Shown: piece by piece, positions 46,765-56,051 of the stretch
How the letters are laid out: each line of letters starts with the position of its first letter
Position numbering within the stretch: the stretch's first letter is position 1
Source: Pectobacterium wasabiae CFBP 3304
GTDB taxonomy: Bacteria > Pseudomonadota > Gammaproteobacteria > Enterobacterales > Enterobacteriaceae
Assembly (NCBI RefSeq): GCF_001742185.1
Contig: NZ_CP015750.1
Coordinates: forward strand, 4,340,001 to 4,404,000
Length of the DNA: 64,000 nucleotides
Direction: 5' to 3'
Position numbers and translations under genes: made by a program
The notes under the pieces: model-generated
Told to the model about the DNA's origin: nothing
The model's input: the letters and a program-made list of their open reading frames with translations, nothing else
Databases searched by the model: none

Positions 46765-49170
46765 TTAACCTCCAGGAAAACGTAGCTTAGTGACAATTTT
46801 ACCGTTTATTGTAACAGATGCAGACGGGATGCCCGAATCAGCTCCGGGTATACCTCCACCAGTTGATTTTGGATAAAACCTATATACTTTATCTGCTTTT
46901 GTCATAACAGTTACAGAACCATCTTTTGAAATAGTTTTCACATATCCATTTGAAACCAAATTATCTATAGCTTCTGCTTGGCTCATGTTTTTAATAACCA
47001 CCTGCCCTGCACTCCTTCTGGTTTCTCTATTTGCAAATTCCAGTTCTGTACGTTTACCAATAGATTCAATATCTTTGCTTATCTCCTTAAGAACAGGAAT
47101 ATTTTCGGGATGCACTGCTTGCCCCGGTTTTGGCAAACTCCCCACACCCAGCGCCCCATACGCTATATCCGTCAGCCCACCCGCAAAAGTCTTAGCCAGC
47201 GCAGCTTCCAGCCAGCCACAGTCAGCACAGTTCGCAATGATATCTGCGTAATGTTGCGCTGAAGACTCGTAAGCACGGCCCGCCATATTATCCTGCTGAC
47301 GTAATTCAGTATAAGCCTTCTCGCTGAGCTCTATTTCCTTGCCGATAGCTTCAACACAGGCGCTATCTCCTGCATCCCAGCAGGACTTCAGTTTCTGGAC
47401 ATTTTCCGCTGACTCTTTCGCCATCTCCTTGCGGATGTCCTGCTCACATTTAGCCTCTCCACCACATCCCTTATAGCGTTCGGCGTATTCCTGCGGACTT
47501 CCTTTACTCAGGAAATTATTCTCAACCTCATTCTTCGCCGTGTTCGCGCCGCTTCCTGCTCCCGCGAGGTTACCACCGGCAATGCCTCCTGCGCCAGCGC
47601 CAGCTATCGTGACCAGATTGGCTATCAACTGTTTTTGTTCAGCAGATAGTTCTCCTTTTTTCACGTCCGGGTAGAGCAGGTTTGTCAGCATGTCTGCACC
47701 CGCCGAAGAGACCAGTCCTCCGGCTGCGCCGCCAACTGCGCTGCCGCCCTGAGTATGAGCCAGAACCGCTCCGAGTGCCGTATGCAACGCGATACGTGCC
47801 GGTTCACTACCCGCAGAGACATCTTTTACCAGTGCCGCTAAATAAGGGGCCGCCGCACCGCTTAGTGCCCCGTTAAGGTTTCCGCCCAGCCCTCCAGATG
47901 CCAGTGACGTTAAGGCCGAGCCCGCCATCCAGAAGGCACTGCCAACGCCATACTCTTTTTCGACTTGCTTGACTTCATGGCTGGTTTTCACCCGCTCGTC
48001 CAGGTCAGCCGCGGGCACACCTTCCGCTATCAACCGTGCTCTGGCCAGCTCTTCCGCTTCACCTTTTTTGCTGGTCTTATAGGCATCCAAAGCCTGTACG
48101 CCCAGCGCCGTAGCCTCCCGCTGAATGGTCAGCTTGTCCTCAATTTTGCTCCGATCAAAGCCGTCTTTTACGCTACCATTGGCACCAGACGTATCATGAC
48201 TGAGTGTCGCAATATCCTGCTGTTGTGCGTCGCTATTGCGGATCTCAATCGTGGCAGGTGACACCGCAGAATACGTTACACCCGTCTGGTCACCCTTCAC
48301 CAAACCCAGTCCCGCCGTCGGCATACTGTCCGTTGACACGCCGAGGTTAAATCCCGTCCCGTTGTAACGGGAAACATTGATAATATCCTGCCAGCCCAGC
48401 GTGCCTGTGGTGAGTCGGTTTTTCTCTGCGGCTGCCTCGGAGGAGATAATCGCGCCGTCCAGTTGAGTGTGACCACCGGTCCGAATCGCAAAGCCATCCT
48501 CCCCGGCCCGAATGCCACTTTGTTCCTGTACCGATGCATAGTGATTATTCAATATCTGCTGACTCAGGTTGGCATTTCCCGACACCGTTTGACCCGCGCA
48601 AATCGGCGGAACGCAGATGCTGATATTCAAGCCTCCGCTGGTCGTCTTGCTATCATAGCGGGACGTATCCTGCGGGCTGCTGATGAGTAAATCGCCCCCG
48701 ACCTCTGCCGCCACCTGCTTGCCAGAAACCACGGCACCGTCCAGAACGGTATCAGAACCACTGCGGAGGTTCACCGACTCGGTGGCAGCCACCTGCGTGA
48801 GTTGATGAGTCTCGCTGTTCCCGTTTTCTTTCCCTTTCTGTCCACTGGCTGATAGCTCTACCGTAAAGCCATTTTGCTGCCCGCCAAGCCCAAAACCGAC
48901 ACCCACACCAGCATGCTGACTGCTGCTAGTTCCGGTAAGCTGGGATTCACTTTGCGCCGAAGCCAGCGTCAGCGATTTGCCGGCTGACAGTTCGATATTC
49001 CGGCCACGTACATCCGCCCCCACTAACGTGAGATCCTGCTCTGCTTTCATCCGAATATCGTCATGAGCAGATAAGGTACTCCCTTCACGCGTCACCGCAT
49101 CTTGCTGCTGTTTACTCTGGCTGGAACCACCGCCTACACTCACGGTAACCTTGATTGCCGACGCATTCAT
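46765..49170 (-). CDS. cdiA: Truncated CdiA: filament end, VENN pre-toxin domain and unrecognised toxin tip
   Basis: 801 codons from an internal Met. Residues to about 300 are the end of the hemagglutinin-repeat filament (KVTVSVGGGSSQSKQ, DLTLVGADVRGRNIELSAGKSL, ELSASGQKG). A hydrophobic Ala/Gly-rich pre-toxin region follows (LASGGLGGNLNGALSGAAAP), then VENN at 47515-47526. After VENN comes a Cys-rich helical segment (CGGEAKCEQDI, NCADCGWLEAAL) and a toxin tip ending GKIVTKLRFPGG that I cannot assign. The ATG is not a true start: homology continues upstream in another frame (49206-49327), and the secretion and TPS domains are gone. Confidence 0.8.
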   Translation of the reverse strand: MNASAIKVTVSVGGGSSQSKQQQDAVTREGSTLSAHDDIRMKAEQDLTLVGADVRGRNIELSAGKSLTLASAQSESQLTGTSSSQHAGVGVGFGLGGQQNGFTVELSASGQKGKENGNSETHQLTQVAATESVNLRSGSDTVLDGAVVSGKQVAAEVGGDLLISSPQDTSRYDSKTTSGGLNISICVPPICAGQTVSGNANLSQQILNNHYASVQEQSGIRAGEDGFAIRTGGHTQLDGAIISSEAAAEKNRLTTGTLGWQDIINVSRYNGTGFNLGVSTDSMPTAGLGLVKGDQTGVTYSAVSPATIEIRNSDAQQQDIATLSHDTSGANGSVKDGFDRSKIEDKLTIQREATALGVQALDAYKTSKKGEAEELARARLIAEGVPAADLDERVKTSHEVKQVEKEYGVGSAFWMAGSALTSLASGGLGGNLNGALSGAAAPYLAALVKDVSAGSEPARIALHTALGAVLAHTQGGSAVGGAAGGLVSSAGADMLTNLLYPDVKKGELSAEQKQLIANLVTIAGAGAGGIAGGNLAGAGSGANTAKNEVENNFLSKGSPQEYAERYKGCGGEAKCEQDIRKEMAKESAENVQKLKSCWDAGDSACVEAIGKEIELSEKAYTELRQQDNMAGRAYESSAQHYADIIANCADCGWLEAALAKTFAGGLTDIAYGALGVGSLPKPGQAVHPENIPVLKEISKDIESIGKRTELEFANRETRRSAGQVVIKNMSQAEAIDNLVSNGYVKTISKDGSVTVMTKADKVYRFYPKSTGGGIPGADSGIPSASVTINGKIVTKLRFPGG
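47515..48316. repeat. 802-bp direct duplication, copy 2
   Basis: Matching partner of 44079-44880, the likely parent copy because it is still joined to upstream filament sequence. Confidence 0.9.
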
Positions 49171-49205
49171 ATTGTTCGCGACAGTTTGTGTCGCCAGGTT
49201 GAGCG

Positions 49206-49327
49206 CCTGAGTGCTGCATAGATCGCACTCAGGCGCGGATCTCTTTTGTCCTCTACCGATTGCGACAAGCGTTCTACCGCCTGCAAGGCACTTACCGTTG
49301 CGTTAAGACGCGATAAAATATCTACCT
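49206..49327 (-). pseudogene. Frameshifted upstream remnant of cdiA
   Basis: One frame reads VDILSRLNATVSALQAVERL and on to DPRLSAIYAA, a CdiA-type segment. It is out of frame with the 801-codon ORF, whose homology resumes as QALNLATQTVANNM. The shift lies near 49205, and a stop bounds the fragment at its 5' side. Nothing further of the more than 2000 residues of a normal CdiA is present. Confidence 0.7.
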
Positions 49328-49533
49328 AAGCCATAAATTCAGAGTGGTTACACCTGTCATACAGTTCTGTGTATTTCATGACCTTTTTTGACAATTTTCA
49401 GCCAGAGACACACCGCCCCCATAGCCTCGTTGATGCATCATATTGTATATTGTCACGTCGCCGCTCAACGTCTGTTACGGTTTCAGACGTTCGTGTTTCA
49501 TCAAATTTGCACGGTATTTTCTCTGGGGGAACA

Positions 49534-50214
49534 GTGAATTATCCAATCGGACAGATCAATCACAGCTATCTGGGTTCCAGCGTTTATACCATGCTGCGCG
49601 AGGCGTTGATTACCGGTCAGTTCAAGCCGGACGATCGCCTGAGAATACGGGAACTCGCCGCACAGGTTGGCACCAGCGTAACGCCGGTAAGAGATGCGAT
49701 CCTGCAATTAGCGAAAGAGCAGGCACTGGTGCTCAAGACGCCGCGTGATATCCGCGTTCCCCAACTGACTGAAGATCAGTTTAAAGAGATCCGCACACTG
49801 CGGCTAGCGCTGGAAGGCACAGGTGCCGAACTAGCGGCTGCACACATTACGCCGAAAATGCTCAAGCAGATTGACGAAAATATCCACCAGAATCGTCTGG
49901 CGATTGATGAGAAAAACCTACGTGAAGCATTACGGTTGAATAGCGAATTTCATCTGTTTCTGGCACAGGCAGCACGAATGCCGTTGTTGACGCAGTTTAT
50001 TGGCAGTTTATGGATGCGTACCGGGCCGTTGATCGCCCAGGCCTATGCGCATTTTTCCGTACAGATGGCTATTGAACATCACGAGGACGTTCTTACTGCG
50101 CTACAGCAGCGCGATGCCAGCGCCGCCCGACAGGCCATCCAATCCGATATTCTGGACGGCAGCGAAACGATGCTGGCCTTTATTGCGGTGGACCAACATA
50201 TTATCGGCCAATAG
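49534..50214 (+). CDS. GntR-family (FCD) transcriptional regulator
   Basis: 226 residues from a GTG at 49534 with GGGGGA upstream. The longer in-frame ORF from 49369 lacks a ribosome site and its extra residues look non-coding. Winged helix: SSVYTMLREALITGQFKPDD, IRELAAQVGTSVTPVRDAIL. The FCD domain follows, with the paired His and Asp ligand pattern (ELNSEFHLFLAQ-like). Target unknown. It borders the truncated CDI island and has no obvious partner operon. Confidence 0.87.
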   Translation: MNYPIGQINHSYLGSSVYTMLREALITGQFKPDDRLRIRELAAQVGTSVTPVRDAILQLAKEQALVLKTPRDIRVPQLTEDQFKEIRTLRLALEGTGAELAAAHITPKMLKQIDENIHQNRLAIDEKNLREALRLNSEFHLFLAQAARMPLLTQFIGSLWMRTGPLIAQAYAHFSVQMAIEHHEDVLTALQQRDASAARQAIQSDILDGSETMLAFIAVDQHIIGQ

Positions 50215-50267
50215 CGTTAAACGGCCACAAGCCGTGACAATAGTCCGCGAATTCGCAGTCGAGTTTC

Positions 50268-50345
50268 TTATGCCTGACGGATAAACGCGGGCAGTTGCGC
50301 GGTAAAGCTCGATTCGTCCAGCGACGGGGGAAGTTCGAGTTTGTG
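50268..50345 (-). pseudogene. C-terminal remnant of a lost gene
   Basis: A frame reads LELPPSLDESSFTAQLPAFI and ends at TAA (50268-50270). The composition and GC content look like normal chromosomal coding sequence, but upstream it runs straight into the AT-rich 50350 gene. Parent family not identified. Confidence 0.35.
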
Positions 50346-50349
50346 CCTT

Positions 50350-50742
50350 TTATAAAAAAGACGATAACCATTCTTGGAAATGTGTCTCTTGCTCTTCCGG
50401 TGTCACCAGATCATTTTCTTCATGATCAAAGATAGAGACCAAATCGCCGCGAGTCGCAGGTCTACCCATCTCAAATTCGTAGCCCTTTATCCCATAAGCC
50501 ATTTGTCTCGCCATTCTGGAAGGATATACATTCCTTTTCGCCCCTTTGCATAAGAAAGTCATATTTCTGAAATTCCGCCTAAGAATACAAAGGCAAGAGA
50601 AAAAATCATCACTTTCAGCCGTATATATAAAATCACCACCGATAAAAAATTTTATTGAACAAGGTGGGTCTTGGCTAAGAGAAAATTCGGCATTCTCTCG
50701 TATTCCATTTCTGACTATCGTTATTTTTATTGTCTTATCCAT
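50350..50742 (-). CDS. Hypothetical protein, immunity-like
   Basis: 130 residues: MDKTIKITIVRNGIRENAEF, IKFFIGGDFIYTAESDDFF, then a basic stretch and an acidic C-terminus. No signal peptide. AT-rich relative to its surroundings, like the island's immunity genes. Family not recognised. It may be an outlying piece of the same toxin/immunity island. Confidence 0.5.
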   Translation of the reverse strand: MDKTIKITIVRNGIRENAEFSLSQDPPCSIKFFIGGDFIYTAESDDFFSCLCILRRNFRNMTFLCKGAKRNVYPSRMARQMAYGIKGYEFEMGRPATRGDLVSIFDHEENDLVTPEEQETHFQEWLSSFL

Positions 50743-51229
50743 AGTTATTAACGCCTATATTTCCCTTCTTTGAGATCTATCTCACCGTATGCCCCATCCC
50801 TGTCAGGTCACGGTTCGGGCAGCAGGACTTGCGCCCAGATTGCCAGAGGGCGACGCTACAGTCCATTCCCAATGAGATGGAAGCTGCTTAAACAGCACGC
50901 CAGCGTCGCTTCCACTTCCTGCGATAAGGTATAGAAGTAGAGATCGGGCTGGGTGAGTTCCCGCAAAAAGGCAATTTTTTTAGGAAATCCCGTTCAAGGG
51001 GAAGAACTAGCCTGGTTTTATCAATCTTTCCTGCCGTTAGCAGTAGAGGGTTTTCCTTTAGAATAATAAAGAGAGTGATTACGTCTGCCTAAAGATCACT
51101 TGTTATTTCTGATTTGCAGGAGCACCACGCCATACTACTTATACCCAAAATAATGGCTGATAAACGCTATATCGTTGGCAAGGATGCGGTATCTGAACCT
51201 ATGCCGTACTCTTTCCGTCACGCTGCCGG
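50743..51229. other. Spacer with gene debris upstream of the EAL gene
   Basis: 487 bp. It contains a minus-strand coding remnant (50856-50987) and, near 51140, TATACCCAAAATAAT, which may be the end of a lost ERIC-type repeat. No intact gene. Confidence 0.45.
50856..50987 (-). pseudogene. Short coding remnant
   Basis: A frame of about 43 codons reads FLRELTQPDLYFYTLSQEVE and ends at TAG (50856-50858), with a stop just upstream. It looks like real coding sequence cut at both ends. Parent not identified. Confidence 0.35.
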
Positions 51230-52819
51230 ATGCTCGCTATGCTCACCTTAACTACCAACGCCGGATTATGGTTCAGACTTGCTTTAATTTCGTTTGGCAG
51301 CGCATTGCTGGCCCTATTTATTGGGCAAGGGGTTTTAGCCAGACTGGAGCAAACGCAGTTACTGCGCTATGGCCAGGACGTGCTTAATCAGGGAACCGCC
51401 GTCGCCCAAGAAGCTCGGGGAACCATTGAACGGGTACTGGCGCTGAATAACCCCCCCTGCTCCAGCGCCGATCTGAAAGAACTGCGCCTGCTCTCCTTTT
51501 ACTCCGTTTATCTGCGCGATATCGGGCGTATCAAAAATAACCACCTTATTTGCTCTGCGGGCTGGGGGATCCTCAATCCGCCGATTTATCTGCTGCCGCC
51601 AAACCTAACAACTGCCGACGGCGTACAGTTGTGGACCGCGATGAAAGACGTGATTGATCCACGTATCACCGCAGATATGGCAAGCCTCAACGATGTGGTC
51701 GCTGTCACTGCCGCAGCCGCATTTCGCCGTTTTGCCCAACCACCAACCGGATACAACTCAGCGCTGACAACCCGTAATTTAGGCCATATTTATCAAATGT
51801 TTGGCAACGTAGATCTCTCTGCGTTCAGAGAAAAACAATATGAAGATAACTCGTGGTTGACCATGGGAAAACGCCAGTCGTTTTCCTGCGATCCAACGCT
51901 GAACATCTGTGTACTGACCCAACTCGATTCCGCCGGTATCCTGCATCGCCCCTGGTATGTTATCGCCTCCCTGCTGTTTTTGGGGTTGCTGATCGGCGCT
52001 GGCTCTACGTTCTCCTACCAGCTCTACTACGATCGGCACCAGGCTTTGCCATCACAGTTAAAACGCGCGATCAAAAATCAACGGTTTCAGGTTCATTATC
52101 AACCGCTCATCAGCCTGCCGCAGCGGGCAATTATTGGCGTAGAAGCACTGGCTCGCTGGAAAAACGAACGCGGTGACAACGTATCACCAGAGTATTTTAT
52201 TAATATTGCGGAAAAGATGGGTCATTTAGCGGAGCTCACTCGAATCATTACGCGTCAGGCGTTACATGATATGCAGCCTTATCTCACGCGAGAAACGCCT
52301 TTTCTTCTCAGTATTAATCTGTCGGTAATCGATATTGTCTCACCTGACTATCACCACTTCTTACAGCAGATGTGTGACGAAATGGGAATAGACAGGACGC
52401 GTATCATGTTAGAACTGACTGAGCGTTCAAGCACATCCTATCAAACGCTGGCTAACGGTCTTCATGCATTACAGCACGCAGGCTATAAGATCGCGCTTGA
52501 TGATTTTGGTACGGGTTATTCCAACCTCGATTATCTCAGCCACCTGCCGTTCGATATGATTAAGATCGATAAGATTTTTGTCGGTGCCATCGGTACGGAC
52601 TCGGTTAATGCAGCAATGGCAGACCTGTTATTCACCCTAATCAAAAAACTGGATGTCTGCGTGATCATCGAAGGTGTCGAAACACGCGAACAGGCCGCCT
52701 ATATTCTGGAACAGTGCCCTTCCGCCATTATGCAGGGATGGTATTTCGGTAAAGCGGTAGCATTACACGATCTGCCGGATAGCCGCCACTATCAGTGCCC
52801 ACCGATCGAAACGACGTAA
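51230..52819 (+). CDS. CSS-motif EAL-domain cyclic-di-GMP phosphodiesterase
   Basis: 529 residues. An N-terminal membrane helix, then a periplasmic CSS domain (PPCSSADLKELRLLSFYSVYLRDIGRI), a second helix near residue 245 and a cytoplasmic EAL domain. The EAL core is complete: GVEALARW, ELTERSS, DDFGTGYSNLDYL, KIDKIFV and IEGVET, so it should hydrolyse c-di-GMP. The CSS Cys pair usually senses periplasmic redox state (DsbA/DsbB). Its ribosome site is weak, and Met4 is an alternative start. Ends at a terminator. Confidence 0.92.
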   Translation: MLAMLTLTTNAGLWFRLALISFGSALLALFIGQGVLARLEQTQLLRYGQDVLNQGTAVAQEARGTIERVLALNNPPCSSADLKELRLLSFYSVYLRDIGRIKNNHLICSAGWGILNPPIYLLPPNLTTADGVQLWTAMKDVIDPRITADMASLNDVVAVTAAAAFRRFAQPPTGYNSALTTRNLGHIYQMFGNVDLSAFREKQYEDNSWLTMGKRQSFSCDPTLNICVLTQLDSAGILHRPWYVIASLLFLGLLIGAGSTFSYQLYYDRHQALPSQLKRAIKNQRFQVHYQPLISLPQRAIIGVEALARWKNERGDNVSPEYFINIAEKMGHLAELTRIITRQALHDMQPYLTRETPFLLSINLSVIDIVSPDYHHFLQQMCDEMGIDRTRIMLELTERSSTSYQTLANGLHALQHAGYKIALDDFGTGYSNLDYLSHLPFDMIKIDKIFVGAIGTDSVNAAMADLLFTLIKKLDVCVIIEGVETREQAAYILEQCPSAIMQGWYFGKAVALHDLPDSRHYQCPPIETT

Positions 52820-52826
52820 TCTGGCA

Positions 52827-52860
52827 ACTGGCCCCCATCGTCTGCGGTGGGTCAGTTTTT
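52827..52860 (+). terminator. Terminator after the EAL gene
   Basis: ACTGgCCC pairs with GGGtCAGT across a C/G-rich interior, followed by TTTTT (52856-52860). Confidence 0.65.
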
Positions 52861-52920
52861 AAACGGTCTGCCAGAAGACGAGCAAAAGCGCCAGATTATC
52901 GAGATGGAGTGAAAGAAACA

Positions 52921-53853
52921 TCAAACCTTATCCGTAGCCACCTGGCTCAGATAATACGCTTCCCCCTGCCGCAATTCCGCCATCATGAAATCCAGAAAAG
53001 CCTGCTGCTGCGGCACATGGACTTTGCCTGCCAGCGTTTGGACCTGAAGCGAACGCTGGTCGAGCTGCTTGATATTCAACGGTTTCAGACGCATCGGTTC
53101 CTGTAAGCACTTATACATCACGGAGTAGAAGCTACAGGCGGTGACCGCTCCCGGTGTGCTCATCGCATAGTAATAGAGCGTGGTGAAGTTGTTGCAGCAC
53201 AGCGTTGGCTCAAGAAAGGTGCCGTTCATGCGACATGAGAGGTCAAACAACTGTCGCAGCGTGGTAGACGATTCCGGCAGCGCCAGCGGAAAAGGATGCA
53301 GATCTGCCAGTTGAATAGTCTGCTGCGCCAGCGGATGTTGGTCCGACATCAGCAGCATCAGCGGCGCAGGTAGCGCCAGTTCCACATTCACGCCCTGCTC
53401 GGGTGCCAGCGCAAATTGGAGCGCGATATCCACTTCACCGTTGCGGATCATCTGCGACACCTGCATCGCTGAGTCCACCTTCAGCGCAAAAGTGGTATCC
53501 GGGTCATGCTGGCAGAAACGCGCAAACAAGGTCGGCAGCAGATCAAACGCCATTCCCTCTGTGCAACCAATCCGCAACAGCGCCCGGCGGCTAGCCTTTA
53601 GCCCCTGGATCTCCGCCACGGCGGCATCCATGTCCATCATGCTCTTGCGCACATGGTTTTCCAGAATGCGCCCAGCATCGTTTAACACCATTCCGCGCGC
53701 GTGACGCTCGAACAGCGGCACACCGATGCGTTCTTCCAACCGCTGAATCTGGCGGCTGATAGCAGAAACGGCAACAAACAGATGCTGGCTGGCGGCGCTG
53801 AGCGAACCGGTAGTGGCAACCACCAGAAAATAGCGGATCTCAGAGCTGTGCAT
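52921..53853 (-). CDS. LysR-family transcriptional regulator
   Basis: 310 residues from the ATG at 53853 (AAGGA upstream). N-terminal winged helix MHSSEIRYFLVVATTGSLSA ... VSAISRQIQRLEERIGVPLFER, then a co-inducer domain. Divergent from the M20 peptidase gene with a 141-bp spacer, so it most likely controls that gene and itself. The effector may be an acylated amino acid or related compound. Confidence 0.9.
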   Translation of the reverse strand: MHSSEIRYFLVVATTGSLSAASQHLFVAVSAISRQIQRLEERIGVPLFERHARGMVLNDAGRILENHVRKSMMDMDAAVAEIQGLKASRRALLRIGCTEGMAFDLLPTLFARFCQHDPDTTFALKVDSAMQVSQMIRNGEVDIALQFALAPEQGVNVELALPAPLMLLMSDQHPLAQQTIQLADLHPFPLALPESSTTLRQLFDLSCRMNGTFLEPTLCCNNFTTLYYYAMSTPGAVTACSFYSVMYKCLQEPMRLKPLNIKQLDQRSLQVQTLAGKVHVPQQQAFLDFMMAELRQGEAYYLSQVATDKV

Positions 53854-53994
53854 GGCGGCATTCCTTTCAGACAGTGCGGGGATTGGTAGGTTTATATTAA
53901 AAGCAAAGCTTAATTGCAATTTTTATTATTGTTGCAAAGCTCGTTTTTTCTTTAAATATCGGTAACGTTGTCACATTACCCAGCAAGGAAAGGC

Positions 53995-55401
53995 ATGACC
54001 AGCGCAGACCTGATTCGTATCGCCTGTGAACGTTTCGATCGCGGAGAATTTAAACAGACGTTGGCCCGGCGTATTGCCCACGCCAGTGAGAGCCAGAAAG
54101 CGGACAACCAGCCCGCGCTGAACCGCTATCTGACGGATGAGATCCAGCCCGCGTTGCAAGCGATGGGGTTCAGCATAAAACCGATCGCCTCGTCGGATGC
54201 GCGTCATCCCCCTTTCCTGCTGGCCGAACGCATCGAAGATCCCAGCCTGCCAACGGTACTGTCTTACGGCCACGGCGACGTGGTTTTTGGCGATGAGGAA
54301 AACTGGCGCGATGGGCTCACGCCCTGGAAATTGGTCGAAGAAGGCGATCGCTGGTACGGACGCGGCTGTGCCGATAATAAAGGCCAGCACAGCATTAACC
54401 TGATGGCGCTGGAACAGGTGTTTCAGGCACGCGGGCAGCGTCTGGGCTTCAACTGCAAACTGCTGTTCGAGATGGGCGAAGAAGTGGGTTCACCGGGGCT
54501 TGCCAACCTGTGCCAACAGCACAAACAGGAACTGGCCGCCGACATATTTATCGCTTCCGATGGGCCGCGTCTTAACGCAGAACGTCCGACGCTGTTCCTT
54601 GGCTCTCGCGGCTGCGCCAATTTCCGTTTACGCATCAACGCGCGCGATCAGGCTTACCATTCCGGTAACTGGGGTGGGCTGCTGAGCAATCCGGGTACGC
54701 AATTAGCGAATGCTGTGGCCAGTCTGGTCGATGGGCAAGGTCGAATGAAGATCGACGCCCTACTTCCTCCGCCGCTGACGCCAGCGCTGCGCGACATTCT
54801 CAGCACGATTGATCCCGCAGGTGGCGAAGGCGATCCGGCAATTGATGAATACTGGGGGGCGGAGGGACTCACGCCAGCCGAACGGTTATTTGCCTGGAAC
54901 ACGCTGGAAGTGCTGTCGTTCATTACCGGTAACCCAAATAAACCGGTAAACGCGATTCCCGCTGATGCCACCGCTATTTGCCAACTGCGCTTTGTGGTCG
55001 GCACCGACTGGCAGCATCTGGCGCAGCATGTGCGTCAACACCTCGACCAGCATGGTTTTACCCACGTAGACGTTGAAGTCCTTAACACCTCTCCGGCGAC
55101 GCGGTTTAACCCTGAAGATCCGCTGGTAAACTGGACGCTGGCACTGATGCAGCAAATCAGTGGTAAACAGCCTGCGCTGTTGCCGAATCTGGGTGGTTCG
55201 CTGCCTAACGACGTCTTCGCCGACATCCTCGGCCTGCCGACGCTGTGGATCCCCCACTCCTACCCGGCATGCGGCCAGCACGCGGTTAACGAACACCTGT
55301 TGAAGTCCGTCGCTCGCGAAGGGCTTGCGATCATGACCGGTCTGTTCTGGGAACTGGGTGAGCAAGGAAGTCAATTGCTGGCACGGCACAGGCAACAATA
55401 G
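53995..55401 (+). CDS. M20-family metallopeptidase / deacylase (ArgE/DapE/CPG2-like)
   Basis: 468 residues from the ATG at 53995, with AAGGAAAGG upstream. Di-zinc site motifs are YGHGDVV, WYGRGCADNKGQHSIN, FEMGEEVGSPGL, ASDGPRL and the late WIPHSYPACGQHAVNEH. Such enzymes cut dipeptides or N-acyl-amino acids. Neighbours include a LysR regulator and, beyond a lipoprotein gene, a MetNIQ-type importer with an enolase-superfamily racemase, a set that suggests N-acyl amino acid use. Substrate not established. Confidence 0.88.
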   Translation: MTSADLIRIACERFDRGEFKQTLARRIAHASESQKADNQPALNRYLTDEIQPALQAMGFSIKPIASSDARHPPFLLAERIEDPSLPTVLSYGHGDVVFGDEENWRDGLTPWKLVEEGDRWYGRGCADNKGQHSINLMALEQVFQARGQRLGFNCKLLFEMGEEVGSPGLANLCQQHKQELAADIFIASDGPRLNAERPTLFLGSRGCANFRLRINARDQAYHSGNWGGLLSNPGTQLANAVASLVDGQGRMKIDALLPPPLTPALRDILSTIDPAGGEGDPAIDEYWGAEGLTPAERLFAWNTLEVLSFITGNPNKPVNAIPADATAICQLRFVVGTDWQHLAQHVRQHLDQHGFTHVDVEVLNTSPATRFNPEDPLVNWTLALMQQISGKQPALLPNLGGSLPNDVFADILGLPTLWIPHSYPACGQHAVNEHLLKSVAREGLAIMTGLFWELGEQGSQLLARHRQQ

Positions 55402-55497
55402 CCGCCCTATCTTGCCCAAACGGCATAGTGGTGTGACATTGCCGGACAAGCTAAATCATGGACGTTAATTCCAAATAACCAACGGGGAAAGAAAAAA

Positions 55498-55526
55498 TAA
55501 AGCCATCTCGACAGGAGATGGCTTTA
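55498..55526. terminator. Terminator, strongest for the minus strand
   Basis: Perfect 12-bp stem (TAAAGCCATCTC at 55498-55509 with 55515-55526) and a 5-nt loop. On the minus strand it leads into TTTATTTTTTC. Lies between the convergent M20 and Bor-family genes. Confidence 0.8.
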
Positions 55527-55567
55527 TCGTGAGACAGCCTTATATACTATTAAAAGCCGTCTTTAGT

Positions 55568-55858
55568 TTAGATTGAGCAATAAACGCGCGCTTCTCTCGG
55601 AGTATAAATCCCGAACGTCACCAACCCAAGTAACCCATTAACAAAGGTTAATTGGGTTTCAGTGCGAACAACCTTATCAGCACCGCCACATACCGCCGCA
55701 GCATCAATGGTTTTCTTCTGACCAATCCCAGAGACGAAGAAGTGATGCGTTGTCACCTGTTTAGGTGTTGCAACAGCGTCATTCTTTAGTGTAAACGTTT
55801 GTTGGGCACATCCCGTCAGCACCAGTGCCAACACGGCCACAGAAAGTATTTTTTTCAT
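55568..55858 (-). CDS. Bor/Iss-family lipoprotein
   Basis: 96 residues. Lipobox LTGC after an 18-residue signal (MKKILSVAVLALVLTGCAQQ). The Bor pattern TTHHFFVSGIGQKKTIDAAAVCGG and GLLGLVTFGIYTPREARVYC is clear. Lambda Bor and E. coli Iss are outer-membrane lipoproteins linked to serum resistance; the role in a plant pathogen is unknown. Single gene with its own terminator. Confidence 0.9.
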   Translation of the reverse strand: MKKILSVAVLALVLTGCAQQTFTLKNDAVATPKQVTTHHFFVSGIGQKKTIDAAAVCGGADKVVRTETQLTFVNGLLGLVTFGIYTPREARVYCSI

Positions 55859-56051
55859 TAAACCCTCGTTGTGTTGTGTTAATACCTCTTACAAAGAATG
55901 GCATTTATACAAAAAATCACAACACTTGAAATATTTTTATCTTTGCGTTAGCAAATATGTTAGCTAAGAGAGAATTTACTGGTTGATACAAGTTTTAGTG
56001 AGGAAGCCCGTGACCTACAAGTAATAGGTCACTGGCAGCTTGAAAGGAGAA

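Noticed and set aside
49369..49533. Longer start of the GntR regulator
   Set aside because: The upstream 55 codons have no ribosome site, overlap no known N-terminal extension, and the GTG at 49534 has GGGGGA and begins just before the winged helix.
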